Below, piece by piece: positions 6,422-14,646 of a stretch of 21,145 nucleotides of DNA. Under the pieces are notes generated by a model. That model was not told the origin of the DNA. It did no database searches and saw nothing but the letters and a program-made list of their open reading frames with translations. Location of the stretch: positions 1 to 21,145 of the forward strand of contig JAFGBV010000118.1 of assembly GCA_016932955.1 (NCBI GenBank), in the 5' to 3' direction. Made by a program: the position numbers and the translations under genes. Every line of letters begins with the position of its first letter. Within the stretch, counting starts at the first letter, position 1. Source of the DNA: Anaerolineales bacterium (GTDB lineage Bacteria; Chloroflexota; Anaerolineae; Anaerolineales; UBA4823).

Positions 6422-7548
6422 GACATCCCTCGCAGTTCCATCCCCGGCATCATATGCCTGTTGACCTGATGGCCAAGCAGCGTAGTTTGATCTTACGCTT
6501 CGCGTTTATCTTTGGATTGTTGGTGATGCTGTTCATCGTCGGGCTGCTGGTGGTTATAGCACTGGTACGGGGGCCAATCCTGGGCCTTGAACCTCGCCCC
6601 AGACCAGCTGTGTGGCTTTTCATGCTGTGCGGCGTGCCATCGGTTTTCCTGTTGCTCTCGTTTCTCCTGGCGGGGTGGATATTCCGGCAGGTTGGAACGC
6701 CGGTGGTGGAGGTGATGGCTGCAGCCGATGCGGTGGCGGAAGGGAATTTCGATGTGCGCGTGCGTGAGGATATCCCTGGCGAGTTTGGTCGCCTGGCGCG
6801 CAGCTTTAACCGCATGACGGCGGGGCTGGCGCGGGCAGAGTGGCAGCGTCGCAACCTGACGGCGGATGTGGCACACGAGCTACGCACGCCGCTTCACATT
6901 ATCCAGGGCAACCTGGAAGGCATCCTGGACGGCGTTTATGAGCCTACACCCGAGAACATCACCACCACGCTGGAAGAGACGCGCCTGCTTGCCCGGCTGG
7001 TGGATGATCTGCAGACACTTTCTCTGGCTGAGGCCGGTCAATTACCGCTTCACCCGGTATGGGTGCCGGTTGTGGATTTACTGCAGGATGTAGTTGCCAG
7101 TTTTTCTGCTCAGGCTGCCGAAAGCGGGGTGGATCTGCAGCTCGATCCGGATCCACTCGCACAGGATACCATGCTCTATGCAGACCCGGATCGGATCGAC
7201 CAGGTGCTTTCAAACCTGGTGGCCAATGCATTGCGCTATACTCCTTCAGGCGGGAAGATCGTCTTGGGCACTGAAGCACATCCGGGCGGCATGCGCATCT
7301 TTGTGGAGGATAATGGGGCAGGCATCCTGGCGGAAGATCTGCCGTATATCTTTGATCGCTTCTGGCGCGGGGACCGGGCGCGGGCGCGCCACGGGCGGGG
7401 AGGCAGCGGGCTTGGACTGGCTATTGCCCGCCAGCTGGTGTGGGCGCATGAGGGCCAGATCAGCGTCACAAGCCAGCCTGGGCAGGGGGCGAAGTTTGTG
7501 ATCGAGCTGCCCGTTTCAGGGTTAGAAAAAGCCCCAAAAGATCGCTGA
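6418..7548 (+). CDS. Two-component sensor histidine kinase (HAMP, HisKA, HATPase_c)
   Basis: A 376-residue inner-membrane kinase, partner of the preceding regulator. Two TM helices (about 25-50 and 64-88) enclose an outside loop of only about 13 residues, so there is no periplasmic sensor domain and signals must come through the membrane or a partner protein. A HAMP linker follows (about 88-140). The phospho-acceptor is His153 in DVAHELRTPLH. The ATP-binding domain has the N box (DQVLSNLVANALRY, 261-274), G1 (DNGAG, 298-302), F box (IFDRFWRGD) and G2 (GRGGSGLGLAIARQL, about 326-340), all intact. The GTG start overlaps the regulator's TGA; in-frame ATGs lie 12 and 17 codons later, but the overlap and uninterrupted frame favour the GTG. 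The gene is convergent with icd across a long inverted repeat. Confidence 0.94.
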   Translation: MRHPSQFHPRHHMPVDLMAKQRSLILRFAFIFGLLVMLFIVGLLVVIALVRGPILGLEPRPRPAVWLFMLCGVPSVFLLLSFLLAGWIFRQVGTPVVEVMAAADAVAEGNFDVRVREDIPGEFGRLARSFNRMTAGLARAEWQRRNLTADVAHELRTPLHIIQGNLEGILDGVYEPTPENITTTLEETRLLARLVDDLQTLSLAEAGQLPLHPVWVPVVDLLQDVVASFSAQAAESGVDLQLDPDPLAQDTMLYADPDRIDQVLSNLVANALRYTPSGGKIVLGTEAHPGGMRIFVEDNGAGILAEDLPYIFDRFWRGDRARARHGRGGSGLGLAIARQLVWAHEGQISVTSQPGQGAKFVIELPVSGLEKAPKDR

Positions 7549-7572
7549 TCATGAGTCTGGGATAACCGTGGT

Positions 7573-7625
7573 GGTTTTGGGGATTATGATAGGCGGAATA
7601 GCCGCATACAACAATCCCCAAAACC
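7573..7625. terminator. Bidirectional terminator-like inverted repeat between kinase and icd genes
   Basis: GGTTTTGGGGATT (7573-7585) is perfectly complementary to AATCCCCAAAACC (7613-7625). The 27-base loop has its own small hairpin, GCGG/CCGC around AATAG. It lies between two convergent stop codons. It lacks a clear T-tract on either side, so it may act as a blocking hairpin or RNA end-protecting structure rather than a classical intrinsic terminator. Confidence 0.6.
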
Positions 7626-7649
7626 CTTATCAAGGGGGAAGGGAGAGGA

Positions 7650-8951
7650 TCAGTCCATCTGCTGGATGATGGCTTCGCCAAATTCGGAGCATTTGAGCAG
7701 CGTTGCGCCTTCCATCAGGCGATGGAAATCGTAGGTGACTGTCTTTGCTGCAATAGCGCCTTCAATACCTTTGGTGATCAGGTCGGCGGCCTCGTGCCAC
7801 CCCAGGTAACGGAACATCATCTCGCCAGAGAGGATCACCGAGCCAGGGTTGACCACATCCTTGTCGGCGTATTTTGGCGCTGTGCCGTGGGTTGCCTCAA
7901 AAACAGCATGCCCGGTGGCATAATTGATGTTGCCGCCGGGGGCGATGCCAATACCGCCCACCTGTGCAGCCAGCGCATCGGAGAGGTAGTCGCCATTCAG
8001 GTTCATCGTGGCGATCACGTCAAACTCACGTGGGCGGGTGAGGGTTTGTTGGAAGACAATATCTGCGATGACATCTTTAATGAGCAACCTACCGGATTGC
8101 AGCGCGGCTTCCTGTTCTGCGTTGGCGGCTTCCTCGCCCTGCGATTCTTTGGTGCGTTCCCACTGCGCCCAAGTGTAAACCTGGTTTGCAAACTCTCTTT
8201 CGGCCAATTCGTAACCCCAGTTGCGGAATGCCCCTTCGGTGTACTTCATAATGTTACCCTTGTGCACCAGGGTGAGGCTTTTGCGTTTGTTGTCTAACGC
8301 CCAACGGATAGCAGCGCGCACCAAACGATAAGTGCCTTCTACGGAAACAGGCTTGAGTCCAATCCCAACTGTATCGGGGAAGCGGATTTTCTCGTATTCG
8401 GTGGGGAAGGTTTCTTTGAGCAGCGCTTTGAATTTTTGGCTGTTCTGTGTGCCATGTTCAAATTCGATACCAGTGTAGATGTCTTCGGTATTCTCACGGA
8501 AAATGATCATATCCACATATTCTGGGTGGCGCACCGGCGAGGGCACTCCCTGGAAATAACAAACCGGGCGCAGGCACACGTAGAGGTCGAGTAGTTTGCG
8601 CAGGGCTACGTTGAGGGAGCGAAAGCCGCCGCCGATGGGTGTGGTCAGCGGGCCTTTGATCCCAACGAGAAATTCCTGAAATGCCTGGACGGTCTCATCG
8701 GGCAGCCAGGAGTTGAAAAGATTGTATGCCTTTTCGCCAGCGTAGACTTCCATCCAGGCAACTTTGCGCTTACCGCCATAGGCCTTTGCAACGGCAGCGT
8801 CAAAGACGCGCACGGATGCGCGCCAGATATCTCGCCCGGTGCCATCCCCCTCAACAAAGGGGATAATGGGGTGATCAGGAACAGATAGTTTCCCGCCCTG
8901 AATCCGGATCTTTTCTCCATCTTGTGGTACAGATACCGTTTGATAAGCCAT
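7650..8951 (-). CDS. icd: NADP-dependent isocitrate dehydrogenase
   Basis: Oxidative decarboxylation of isocitrate to 2-oxoglutarate in the TCA cycle, yielding NADPH; a cytosolic homodimer in this family. The 433-residue product matches the E. coli/Bacillus-type enzyme along its whole length. Visible are [10 protein letters not shown] (34-43), the isocitrate loop RSLNVALR with Ser112 (the position phosphorylated by AceK in enterics), Arg128 and Arg152, the metal ligands Asp321/Asp325 in [12 protein letters not shown], and the HGTAPKYA cofactor loop. Lys360-Tyr361, Tyr407 and Arg411 correspond to E. coli Lys344-Tyr345, Tyr391 and Arg395, which mark NADP rather than NAD use. Two adjacent ATGs follow AAGAGGAG; the second (8951) has the better seven-base spacing, and the first (8954) adds one Met. 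No other TCA gene is nearby. I found no convincing promoter in the roughly 215-base gap to the divergent ATPase gene. Confidence 0.97.
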   Translation of the reverse strand: MAYQTVSVPQDGEKIRIQGGKLSVPDHPIIPFVEGDGTGRDIWRASVRVFDAAVAKAYGGKRKVAWMEVYAGEKAYNLFNSWLPDETVQAFQEFLVGIKGPLTTPIGGGFRSLNVALRKLLDLYVCLRPVCYFQGVPSPVRHPEYVDMIIFRENTEDIYTGIEFEHGTQNSQKFKALLKETFPTEYEKIRFPDTVGIGLKPVSVEGTYRLVRAAIRWALDNKRKSLTLVHKGNIMKYTEGAFRNWGYELAEREFANQVYTWAQWERTKESQGEEAANAEQEAALQSGRLLIKDVIADIVFQQTLTRPREFDVIATMNLNGDYLSDALAAQVGGIGIAPGGNINYATGHAVFEATHGTAPKYADKDVVNPGSVILSGEMMFRYLGWHEAADLITKGIEGAIAAKTVTYDFHRLMEGATLLKCSEFGEAIIQQMD

Positions 8952-9112
8952 CATTTCGCTCCTCTTTTTCATATCTACATTTTACCCGGCAATGCAACTG
9001 GCGAGTGGTATGTATGTGGCAATACCAAATATTAGATTCAAAAAGTACCTTTTGGTTGCAAAAATGCAGGACAATCTTCGCAGCCTGGACGGTGATTGTG
9101 CAAGATGACCTA

Positions 9113-9121
9113 TGCTATAAT
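9113..9121 (+). promoter_or_regulatory. Extended -10 promoter of the Ca2+-ATPase operon
   Basis: TGCTATAAT is a perfect -10 hexamer (9116-9121) with the TGn extension. The predicted start near 9128 gives a 39-base leader carrying TTGGAG six bases before the ATG. No -35 box sits at 16-18 bases; TTGTGC at 9096-9101 is too close. Extended -10 promoters often do without one. Confidence 0.6.
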
Positions 9122-9166
9122 TCTTTGCATTAGAAATACCCCTTCATTTCAACTTTGGAGTGCTTG

Positions 9167-12091
9167 ATGACTGAAAAACTCACATCCCTGCCTCAAGGGC
9201 CGAAATCTAATTGGCATGCGCTGGATTCCGATGCTATTCTGAATGAGCTGGCTACGCCTGTTGACACAGGGTTGACCACAGAAGAAGTCGCCCGCCGCCA
9301 GGCGGAATATGGCCTGAATGAGCTAACAGAAGCCCCTGGCGCTACTTTCTGGCAGATGTTATGGGAGCAATTCAATAATTTTGTTGTGATCATGCTGATC
9401 GTGGCAGCGGTGATCTCGGCTTTGTTGGGTGACCTGGAAGAGGCTGCAGCCATCATGGCGATTGTAGTGTTGAACGCGGCCCTGGGTGTGATCCAGGAAC
9501 AGCGCGCCGAGCAAGCCCTGGCGGCACTGCGCAAGCTGGCCGCGCCAGAAGCTCAGATTTTACGAGATGGGCACCGTCTCACGGTACCGGCGCGCGAGCT
9601 GGTTCCGGGCGATATCATATTTCTGGAGGCGGGCAATTACATCCCTGCGGATGTGCGTCTTCTGGAGGCGGTCAACCTGCGGGTTGAGGAAGCAGCGTTG
9701 ACGGGGGAGTCCGTGCCGGTGCAGAAAGATGCCAATATCCGCCTGGAGGCAGATGTCCCGCTGGGCGATCGCAAGAACACCGCTTTCATGGGCACGCTGG
9801 TTTCTTACGGTCGTGGGCGAGGCGTGGTGGTTGGCACGGGGATGCGCACCCAAATCGGGATGATCGCCGAGATGCTGCAATCGGTAGACCGGGAGCCAAC
9901 CCCGCTGCAGCGCCGCCTGGATGAGCTGGGGAAGATCCTGGGCTGGGCGGCATTATCGATCTGTGGCATTGTGTTCGTGGTTGCGGTGCTGCGCGGCACG
10001 GACCTGAGTCTGATCACTGCCCCTGGCGGCGGGCTGGGTGCTTATCTCTCCCATGCGAAAGAAGAAATTGTTGAGTTCTTCATGCTGGCGGTGGGGCTGG
10101 CAATCGCCGCGGTTCCTGAGGGCCTGCCAGCGGTGGTGACGATCAGCCTGGCGCTGGGGATGCGCGAGATGATCAAGCGCCATGCACTGATCCGTCGCCT
10201 GTCCTCAGTGGAAACGCTGGGCTCTGCGACCACAATCTGTTCAGATAAGACCGGCACGCTGACCCAGAATGAGATGACAGCGACCCGTATTTGGGCGGAC
10301 GGGAAGTTCTTGACCATCACCGGTCGCGGCCATACGCTGAGCGGTGAATTCTTCTTGGAGGATAAAGCCGTAGAAGTCAGGCAGTACCAGGCGGTGTGTA
10401 CAGCACTGTGGCTAGGCGCGCTCAACAATGATGCCGAATTGGAGATTTCCGGCGAAACGGATCAGGGTCTGTCTTACAAGATGATCGGCGATCCAACGGA
10501 GGGGGCGCTGGTGGTGGCGGCGGCGAAAGCAGGAGCGCTTCCCCGCCCGCTTAACCAGGCTTACCCGCGCGTCCAGGAAGTGCCTTTCGACTCGGCGCGC
10601 AAGCGCATGATCACGCTGCATCACATCAAGGATGCACAACCGGAAGATATCTCTCCTTTCCATGATAATGAATCTTACCAGGGCTATGTGGTTGCGGTGA
10701 AGGGTGCTCCGGACCTTGTCCTTGACCTGTGCAGCCATTACCAGAAGATGGATGACACACAGACATTGCTGGATGAGTCACAACGGATGCGCATACTCTC
10801 GGCAAATGATGCGATGACGCAAGATGCGTTGCGCGTACTGGGTGTGGCTTATAAGCTTGTGCCAGAAGTGCCGGATATGGAGGCTGTATCTGCGCTGGAA
10901 ACAGGGCTGATCTTTGTAGGGTTGATCGGGATGATCGACCCGGCACGTCCTGAGGTAACCCCAGCCCTGAAAGAGGCCTCCACAGCAGGCGTGCGCACGA
11001 TCATGATTACCGGCGACTATCCGAATACGGCGCGGGCGATTGCCGAGGCGATTGGATTGCTGCGCCCGGGGCACCAGGTGCTCTCTGGGAGCGAGATGAA
11101 CGCGATGAGCGATGAGCAGCTCCAGCAACAGGTGGAGTACACAGATGTGTTTGCACGCGTTTCGCCGGAACACAAAATGCGGATCGTTGAGGCATTGCAG
11201 GCGCGGGGTGAAGTTGTGGCGATGACCGGCGACGGTGTCAACGACGCGCCCTCGATCAAACGTTCGGATATTGGGGTGGCAATGGGAATTACCGGCACGG
11301 ATGTGGCAAAGGGCAGCGCGGATATGGTGCTGACCGATGATAACTATGCCAGCATTGTTTCAGCCATTGAGCAAGGTCGCATTATTTACGATAATATCCG
11401 CAAATTTGTTTTCTTCTTACTCTCGTCCAACGTGGCGGAGATCATGATCATCTTCCTGGCTACGCTGGCGGGTTTGCCCTCTCCACTGACAGTGATCCAG
11501 CTCTTGTGGCTGAATCTACTGACCGACGGTGCGCCAGCCCTGGCGCTGGCGATGGAGAAGGGCGACCCGGATATCATGCGCCGCTCACCGCGCCCGACCA
11601 AAGAACCGATCGTCAATGTTTCGATGCGTCTGGGTATTGTGGTGCAGACGATCACGCAAACCAGCGCTACACTGGGCGCCTTTGCACTCGGTTTACTCTG
11701 GCATCTGGAGCAGGGGGCGCTGGTACCGCCAGGAATGAATCCACTGGCTTACCTGCTGCAGCACGACTGGCGCGGGGTGGATGTGCAGACTGCAGAGACA
11801 ATGGCTTTCGCGACGCTGTCATTATGCGAGCTGATCCGTGCTTATACGGTGCGCTCGGAACGCTCATCCATCTTCAAGATTGGGGTGTTTTCCAATAAAT
11901 ACATGCAGTACGCGGTCGGTTTTTCAATAGTCTTATTATTGTTGGTAGTGAATGTGCCGTTCTTGCAGCCCATTTTCAACACCCACTTCATGAGCGTGAA
12001 GGAATGGCTGGTGGTCCTTGGGCTTGCTGTTATCCCGGCAGTATCGGAAGAAATCACCAAGGCATATTTGCGGAAACGTGATCGGCGTTAG
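9167..12091 (+). CDS. SERCA-like P2-type Ca2+-transporting ATPase
   Basis: A 974-residue cation pump of the inner membrane that exports Ca2+ by ATP hydrolysis. Domains run in order: cation-ATPase N-terminal domain (about 16-85), M1-M2, actuator domain with TGES (179-182), M3-M4 with PEGLP (317-321), phosphorylation site Asp360 in [12 protein letters not shown], nucleotide-binding domain, hinge motif TGDGVND (687-693), and M5-M10. Residues that bind Ca2+ in SERCA appear to be present: Glu318 (Glu309), Asn755 and Glu758 in SNVAE (Asn768, Glu771), Asn783-Thr786-Asp787 in NLLTDG (Asn796, Thr799, Asp800), and probably Glu888 in M8 (Glu908). Both transport sites may therefore exist. The start ATG has GGAG six bases upstream; a TTG four codons earlier is inside the leader. 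It is the first gene of the co-directional run that leads into the PilZ and NurA/HerA genes. Substrate is inferred from these residues; Mn2+ is the main alternative. Confidence 0.93.
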   Translation: MTEKLTSLPQGPKSNWHALDSDAILNELATPVDTGLTTEEVARRQAEYGLNELTEAPGATFWQMLWEQFNNFVVIMLIVAAVISALLGDLEEAAAIMAIVVLNAALGVIQEQRAEQALAALRKLAAPEAQILRDGHRLTVPARELVPGDIIFLEAGNYIPADVRLLEAVNLRVEEAALTGESVPVQKDANIRLEADVPLGDRKNTAFMGTLVSYGRGRGVVVGTGMRTQIGMIAEMLQSVDREPTPLQRRLDELGKILGWAALSICGIVFVVAVLRGTDLSLITAPGGGLGAYLSHAKEEIVEFFMLAVGLAIAAVPEGLPAVVTISLALGMREMIKRHALIRRLSSVETLGSATTICSDKTGTLTQNEMTATRIWADGKFLTITGRGHTLSGEFFLEDKAVEVRQYQAVCTALWLGALNNDAELEISGETDQGLSYKMIGDPTEGALVVAAAKAGALPRPLNQAYPRVQEVPFDSARKRMITLHHIKDAQPEDISPFHDNESYQGYVVAVKGAPDLVLDLCSHYQKMDDTQTLLDESQRMRILSANDAMTQDALRVLGVAYKLVPEVPDMEAVSALETGLIFVGLIGMIDPARPEVTPALKEASTAGVRTIMITGDYPNTARAIAEAIGLLRPGHQVLSGSEMNAMSDEQLQQQVEYTDVFARVSPEHKMRIVEALQARGEVVAMTGDGVNDAPSIKRSDIGVAMGITGTDVAKGSADMVLTDDNYASIVSAIEQGRIIYDNIRKFVFFLLSSNVAEIMIIFLATLAGLPSPLTVIQLLWLNLLTDGAPALALAMEKGDPDIMRRSPRPTKEPIVNVSMRLGIVVQTITQTSATLGAFALGLLWHLEQGALVPPGMNPLAYLLQHDWRGVDVQTAETMAFATLSLCELIRAYTVRSERSSIFKIGVFSNKYMQYAVGFSIVLLLLVVNVPFLQPIFNTHFMSVKEWLVVLGLAVIPAVSEEITKAYLRKRDRR

Positions 12092-12099
12092 TTTTGCCC

Positions 12100-12117
12100 C
12101 CAGGCGGATATGCCTGG
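12100..12117 (+). other. Short hairpin between the ATPase and PilZ genes
   Basis: CCAGGC (12100-12105) pairs with GCCTGG (12112-12117) around a six-base loop in the 45-base gap. There is no T-tract; the PilZ gene's ribosome site follows directly. It may protect or set the relative level of the downstream mRNA, or be chance. Confidence 0.3.
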
Positions 12118-12136
12118 CAGAGAGGAGAAGGTTGAT

Positions 12137-12847
12137 ATGTCTCCACAAGATGAAATGATGCGGTATTTCACTAAGATGTTGAATGAAAAGCTCTCGGTGA
12201 TGCTTTATAACACCTACCGCGGCTTCCCCATTACATACCCGGCCAGTGTGCTGGCAATCAGCGATTGGTATGTGGCAATGAAAGTACATGAGCTGCAGGC
12301 GGTTAGCATGGTTTTGGAGGGGAAAACCTATATTCAATCCGATCTACTGCCAGAAATCGTGCGCGCCAATGTGGTCAGCGTGGATGTGCTGGAGAATCAG
12401 GCTGTGGTGACAGAATTCGTTGGGGTGGGGCGCTCGATTGGCCAACGGGCGTACACGCGCGTGCACCCAGACGAGCCCATCGACGCGGAAATTTATGATG
12501 GGAGCCGCCGGATTGGCGGAAAGCTGGCGGATATTTCGTCCAAAGGCGTGGGCGTCTTCACTTTTGCAGCTTATATCTATGGTGATCTTGCATTTGAGGA
12601 TGGCAAGGATGTGCTTATTGATTTCCGACTTCCCAACATGGAGAAGATCGTCCGCTTCAGGGGTGTGGTTACCAGTGTGGTTCATCCGGAGGGAACATTC
12701 TTGCAGCGCCTTGGGTTGCGCATCTACCCAGACCCGGAGATTGAAGCACTGTTGCAGGAATATATCTCGGTGCGGCAGGAAGAAACCCGGCGCGAGATGC
12801 AATTGATTTACGAGTCGATGTGCCGGGAGAGATTAGAAAAGGGGTAA
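12137..12847 (+). CDS. PilZ-domain c-di-GMP receptor (YcgR-like layout)
   Basis: A 236-residue cytoplasmic protein with an N-terminal beta-rich part (about 15-98) and a C-terminal PilZ domain (about 102-220). Both halves of the c-di-GMP site are intact: RAYTR (Arg104, Arg108; RxxxR) and DISSKG (132-137; D/NxSxxG). The arrangement resembles YcgR/flagellar-brake proteins, in which c-di-GMP binding at the domain junction changes the protein's contacts. No motility, cellulose or pilus gene is in this window. Instead the stop codon lies three bases before the nurA start, so its expression is tied to the DNA-processing genes. The start ATG 12137 is preceded by GAGGAGAAGG; an earlier in-frame ATG (12110) falls within a hairpin and upstream of that site. 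Domain call is firm; its output is unknown. Confidence 0.85.
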   Translation: MSPQDEMMRYFTKMLNEKLSVMLYNTYRGFPITYPASVLAISDWYVAMKVHELQAVSMVLEGKTYIQSDLLPEIVRANVVSVDVLENQAVVTEFVGVGRSIGQRAYTRVHPDEPIDAEIYDGSRRIGGKLADISSKGVGVFTFAAYIYGDLAFEDGKDVLIDFRLPNMEKIVRFRGVVTSVVHPEGTFLQRLGLRIYPDPEIEALLQEYISVRQEETRREMQLIYESMCRERLEKG

Positions 12848-12850
12848 GCC

Positions 12851-14038
12851 ATGCCGCTGAATTACCAGCAGGTTCGCGAACAGGTTAGCCGTCTGGGCGA
12901 AAATGCCCTGGAACGCCAAAAAAACCTGGAAGACCTGCGGGCGCAGGCAAATTTACTTCTCGACCAAAATGCGAATAATCTGGATGCACTGCGCCAAAAG
13001 GTGCAGGACGTGGCGCGTCTGGACCCCGGTTTGCGCTGCGCTTTGCCTGCCACTGAGGCATTGAATGCACAAATTCCACTGCCGGGGCTTCCAAAGCAGG
13101 CAACGATCGTGGCAGCGGATGGGTCGCAGATCTTCACCGACCGGCACGCCGAGGTGGCGTATGGCTTGATCAATGTGGGGGCGGTGCAGATGCTGCATGG
13201 CGTTTCTCCTGGCATAGCTGAGGCGCCGTACACTACCGTCACTAGCAAGCTTTTTTATGATGAAGCGCTTGAGAACCTGACCGACGCCACGCTGGCTTTG
13301 CGGCGTGACTTGAACGAGCGTAAGCTGCTGGTGGAGTTGGCAGACCAGGCGCAGCCCCCAGTCATCACATTTACTGATGGGCCAATGGAGCTATGGGGCT
13401 CTAAAACCGAAGGAGCAGAGGCAGCCAGCGAATTTCAGCACAGCCTGGAAGAGTACTTGAGCGTGTTGAAAGGCCTGTGTGCCAGGGAGGTGATCACTGC
13501 CGGATATGTAGATAAACCCGGCGCGGATCTGGTGGTGCGCCTGCTGGAGATTGCCAGGGCTCTGCCGCAAGAGATGGAGAGTTTACGCAAAAACCGGTAT
13601 TTTCGCGGGGTGAGGGATATCGATTTACTTGAGCAGAGGCTGGAACCTGGCGAGCGTTCGGCTGTGTTTGCTCTGCAGGCGCAATCCATGAATAGTTACC
13701 AAGGCGCATTAGCGCTGTATTTCTGTTATTTGAATGTTGGGAGGCCGGGTCACCCTTACCTGGCGCGCCTGGAAATTCCCGCCTGGGTTGCCGAGAACCC
13801 AGCGCGCCTGGAACCTTTGCAGGCGATTCTGGTCAGCCAGTGCGCGATCATGGGGGCGCGTCCTTATCCATACCTGCTCCACCGCGCCCACGAGACAGCA
13901 GTTGTCTCGCACCAGGAGCAAGAACAGGTGACACAAATGATCGTTGGTGAGCTGCTACGGCGGGGGGTGCCGGTGAGAGGCCGCTCTCATAAACAGGCAC
14001 ACAAGGATTTATCGGGGAGGAAGAGGCACACATTATGA
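12851..14038 (+). CDS. nurA: NurA-family 5'-3' nuclease
   Basis: A 395-residue nuclease of the NurA family, which in archaea degrades the 5' strand at DNA ends as a dimer docked on the HerA hexamer. The catalytic core starts after an N-terminal helical coiled region (about 1-60, rich in Leu/Gln/Glu). Motif I is AADGSQ with Asp90; motif II is TFTDGPMELWG with Asp176; a conserved downstream block is YVDKPGADLVVRLLE (219-233). The C-terminal part shows the typical family block YPYLLHRAHETAVVS. The last 25 residues are basic. A weak AAGGGG precedes the ATG. Its stop overlaps the start of the next gene (ATGA), coupling translation. The two Asp residues would bind Mn2+. Bacterial members are less studied than archaeal ones. 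Confidence 0.88.
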   Translation: MPLNYQQVREQVSRLGENALERQKNLEDLRAQANLLLDQNANNLDALRQKVQDVARLDPGLRCALPATEALNAQIPLPGLPKQATIVAADGSQIFTDRHAEVAYGLINVGAVQMLHGVSPGIAEAPYTTVTSKLFYDEALENLTDATLALRRDLNERKLLVELADQAQPPVITFTDGPMELWGSKTEGAEAASEFQHSLEEYLSVLKGLCAREVITAGYVDKPGADLVVRLLEIARALPQEMESLRKNRYFRGVRDIDLLEQRLEPGERSAVFALQAQSMNSYQGALALYFCYLNVGRPGHPYLARLEIPAWVAENPARLEPLQAILVSQCAIMGARPYPYLLHRAHETAVVSHQEQEQVTQMIVGELLRRGVPVRGRSHKQAHKDLSGRKRHTL

Positions 14039-14646
14039 AGCAAATACAAATCGGTCGTTTGCTGCGCGCTTCAACGGCGGGTTTTGTAGTGGGCTGTCAT
14101 GTTGTTCGGGTGGATGCGCCGAGCTTTGGCGGGTTGGCGCGCGTTCCGCTAGAGAACGGCTACCAGGTGTATGGATTAATTTATGATATTCACGTTGACG
14201 ACGATGGATTGGTGCGCCAGTTGGTGACCGCAGACGGTGTGGATGAGAGCATCATCGCGGATAACCGGGTGAACCGCAACGTGCCGCTGGAAATGAGTGT
14301 GCTGGCTGTGGGCTATTCGCAACATGAACGCATCTCACACCTGATCCCGCCGCGCCCACCGCTGAGCCTGGATGCAATCTATCTGTGCGATGAGGAGGAA
14401 GTGCGCCGCTTTACCAGTGTGGGGCGGTTTGGGTACTTTCGCCATATCTTGCGCGTAGCAGATTTGCCGGTAGGGGAGCTGCTGGCAGCGCACTTGCGCC
14501 AGGCAGGCGATGCGCACGCAGCAGCGGGAGACTCTGACTGGCTGTATGCGGCGAGCCGGGAGCTGATCACCCTGCTGCGGGATGATTACCCGGCATTGAT
14601 GGCAGTGCTCGGCGCGTTATCGGATCTGGAAATGGCGGGTGAATGA
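14035..14646 (+). CDS. Stand-alone HAS-barrel-like protein between nurA and herA
   Basis: A 203-residue protein without a named family that I can assign with certainty. Residues 1-110 read like a HAS barrel, the small beta-barrel at the N-terminus of HerA helicases: IGRLLRASTAGFVVG, then HVVRVDAPSFGGLARVPLENGYQVYGLIYDI, ending in PPRPPL. The same pattern is seen in the first 55 residues of the herA product here (VESGDWQFYGLVTDLQLG). The rest (about 115-203) is helical and acidic at the end. There is no ATPase domain. It overlaps nurA by ATGA at its start and herA by ATGA at its end, so all three are probably made together. In archaea the HAS barrel carries the NurA docking surface. This protein could be an adaptor or clamp subunit, which is inference. 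Confidence 0.7.
   Translation: MKQIQIGRLLRASTAGFVVGCHVVRVDAPSFGGLARVPLENGYQVYGLIYDIHVDDDGLVRQLVTADGVDESIIADNRVNRNVPLEMSVLAVGYSQHERISHLIPPRPPLSLDAIYLCDEEEVRRFTSVGRFGYFRHILRVADLPVGELLAAHLRQAGDAHAAAGDSDWLYAASRELITLLRDDYPALMAVLGALSDLEMAGE

Noticed and set aside
7722..8297. Open frame of 191 codons on the plus strand, antisense to icd
   Set aside because: It lies wholly inside the well-conserved icd gene, has no ribosome site and no recognisable motifs; long antisense frames are common opposite GC-rich genes.
8924..9133. Open frame of 69 codons in the gap between icd and the ATPase gene
   Set aside because: It starts inside icd on the opposite strand, overlaps the ATPase promoter, and has no motif; the gap reads as a regulatory region.
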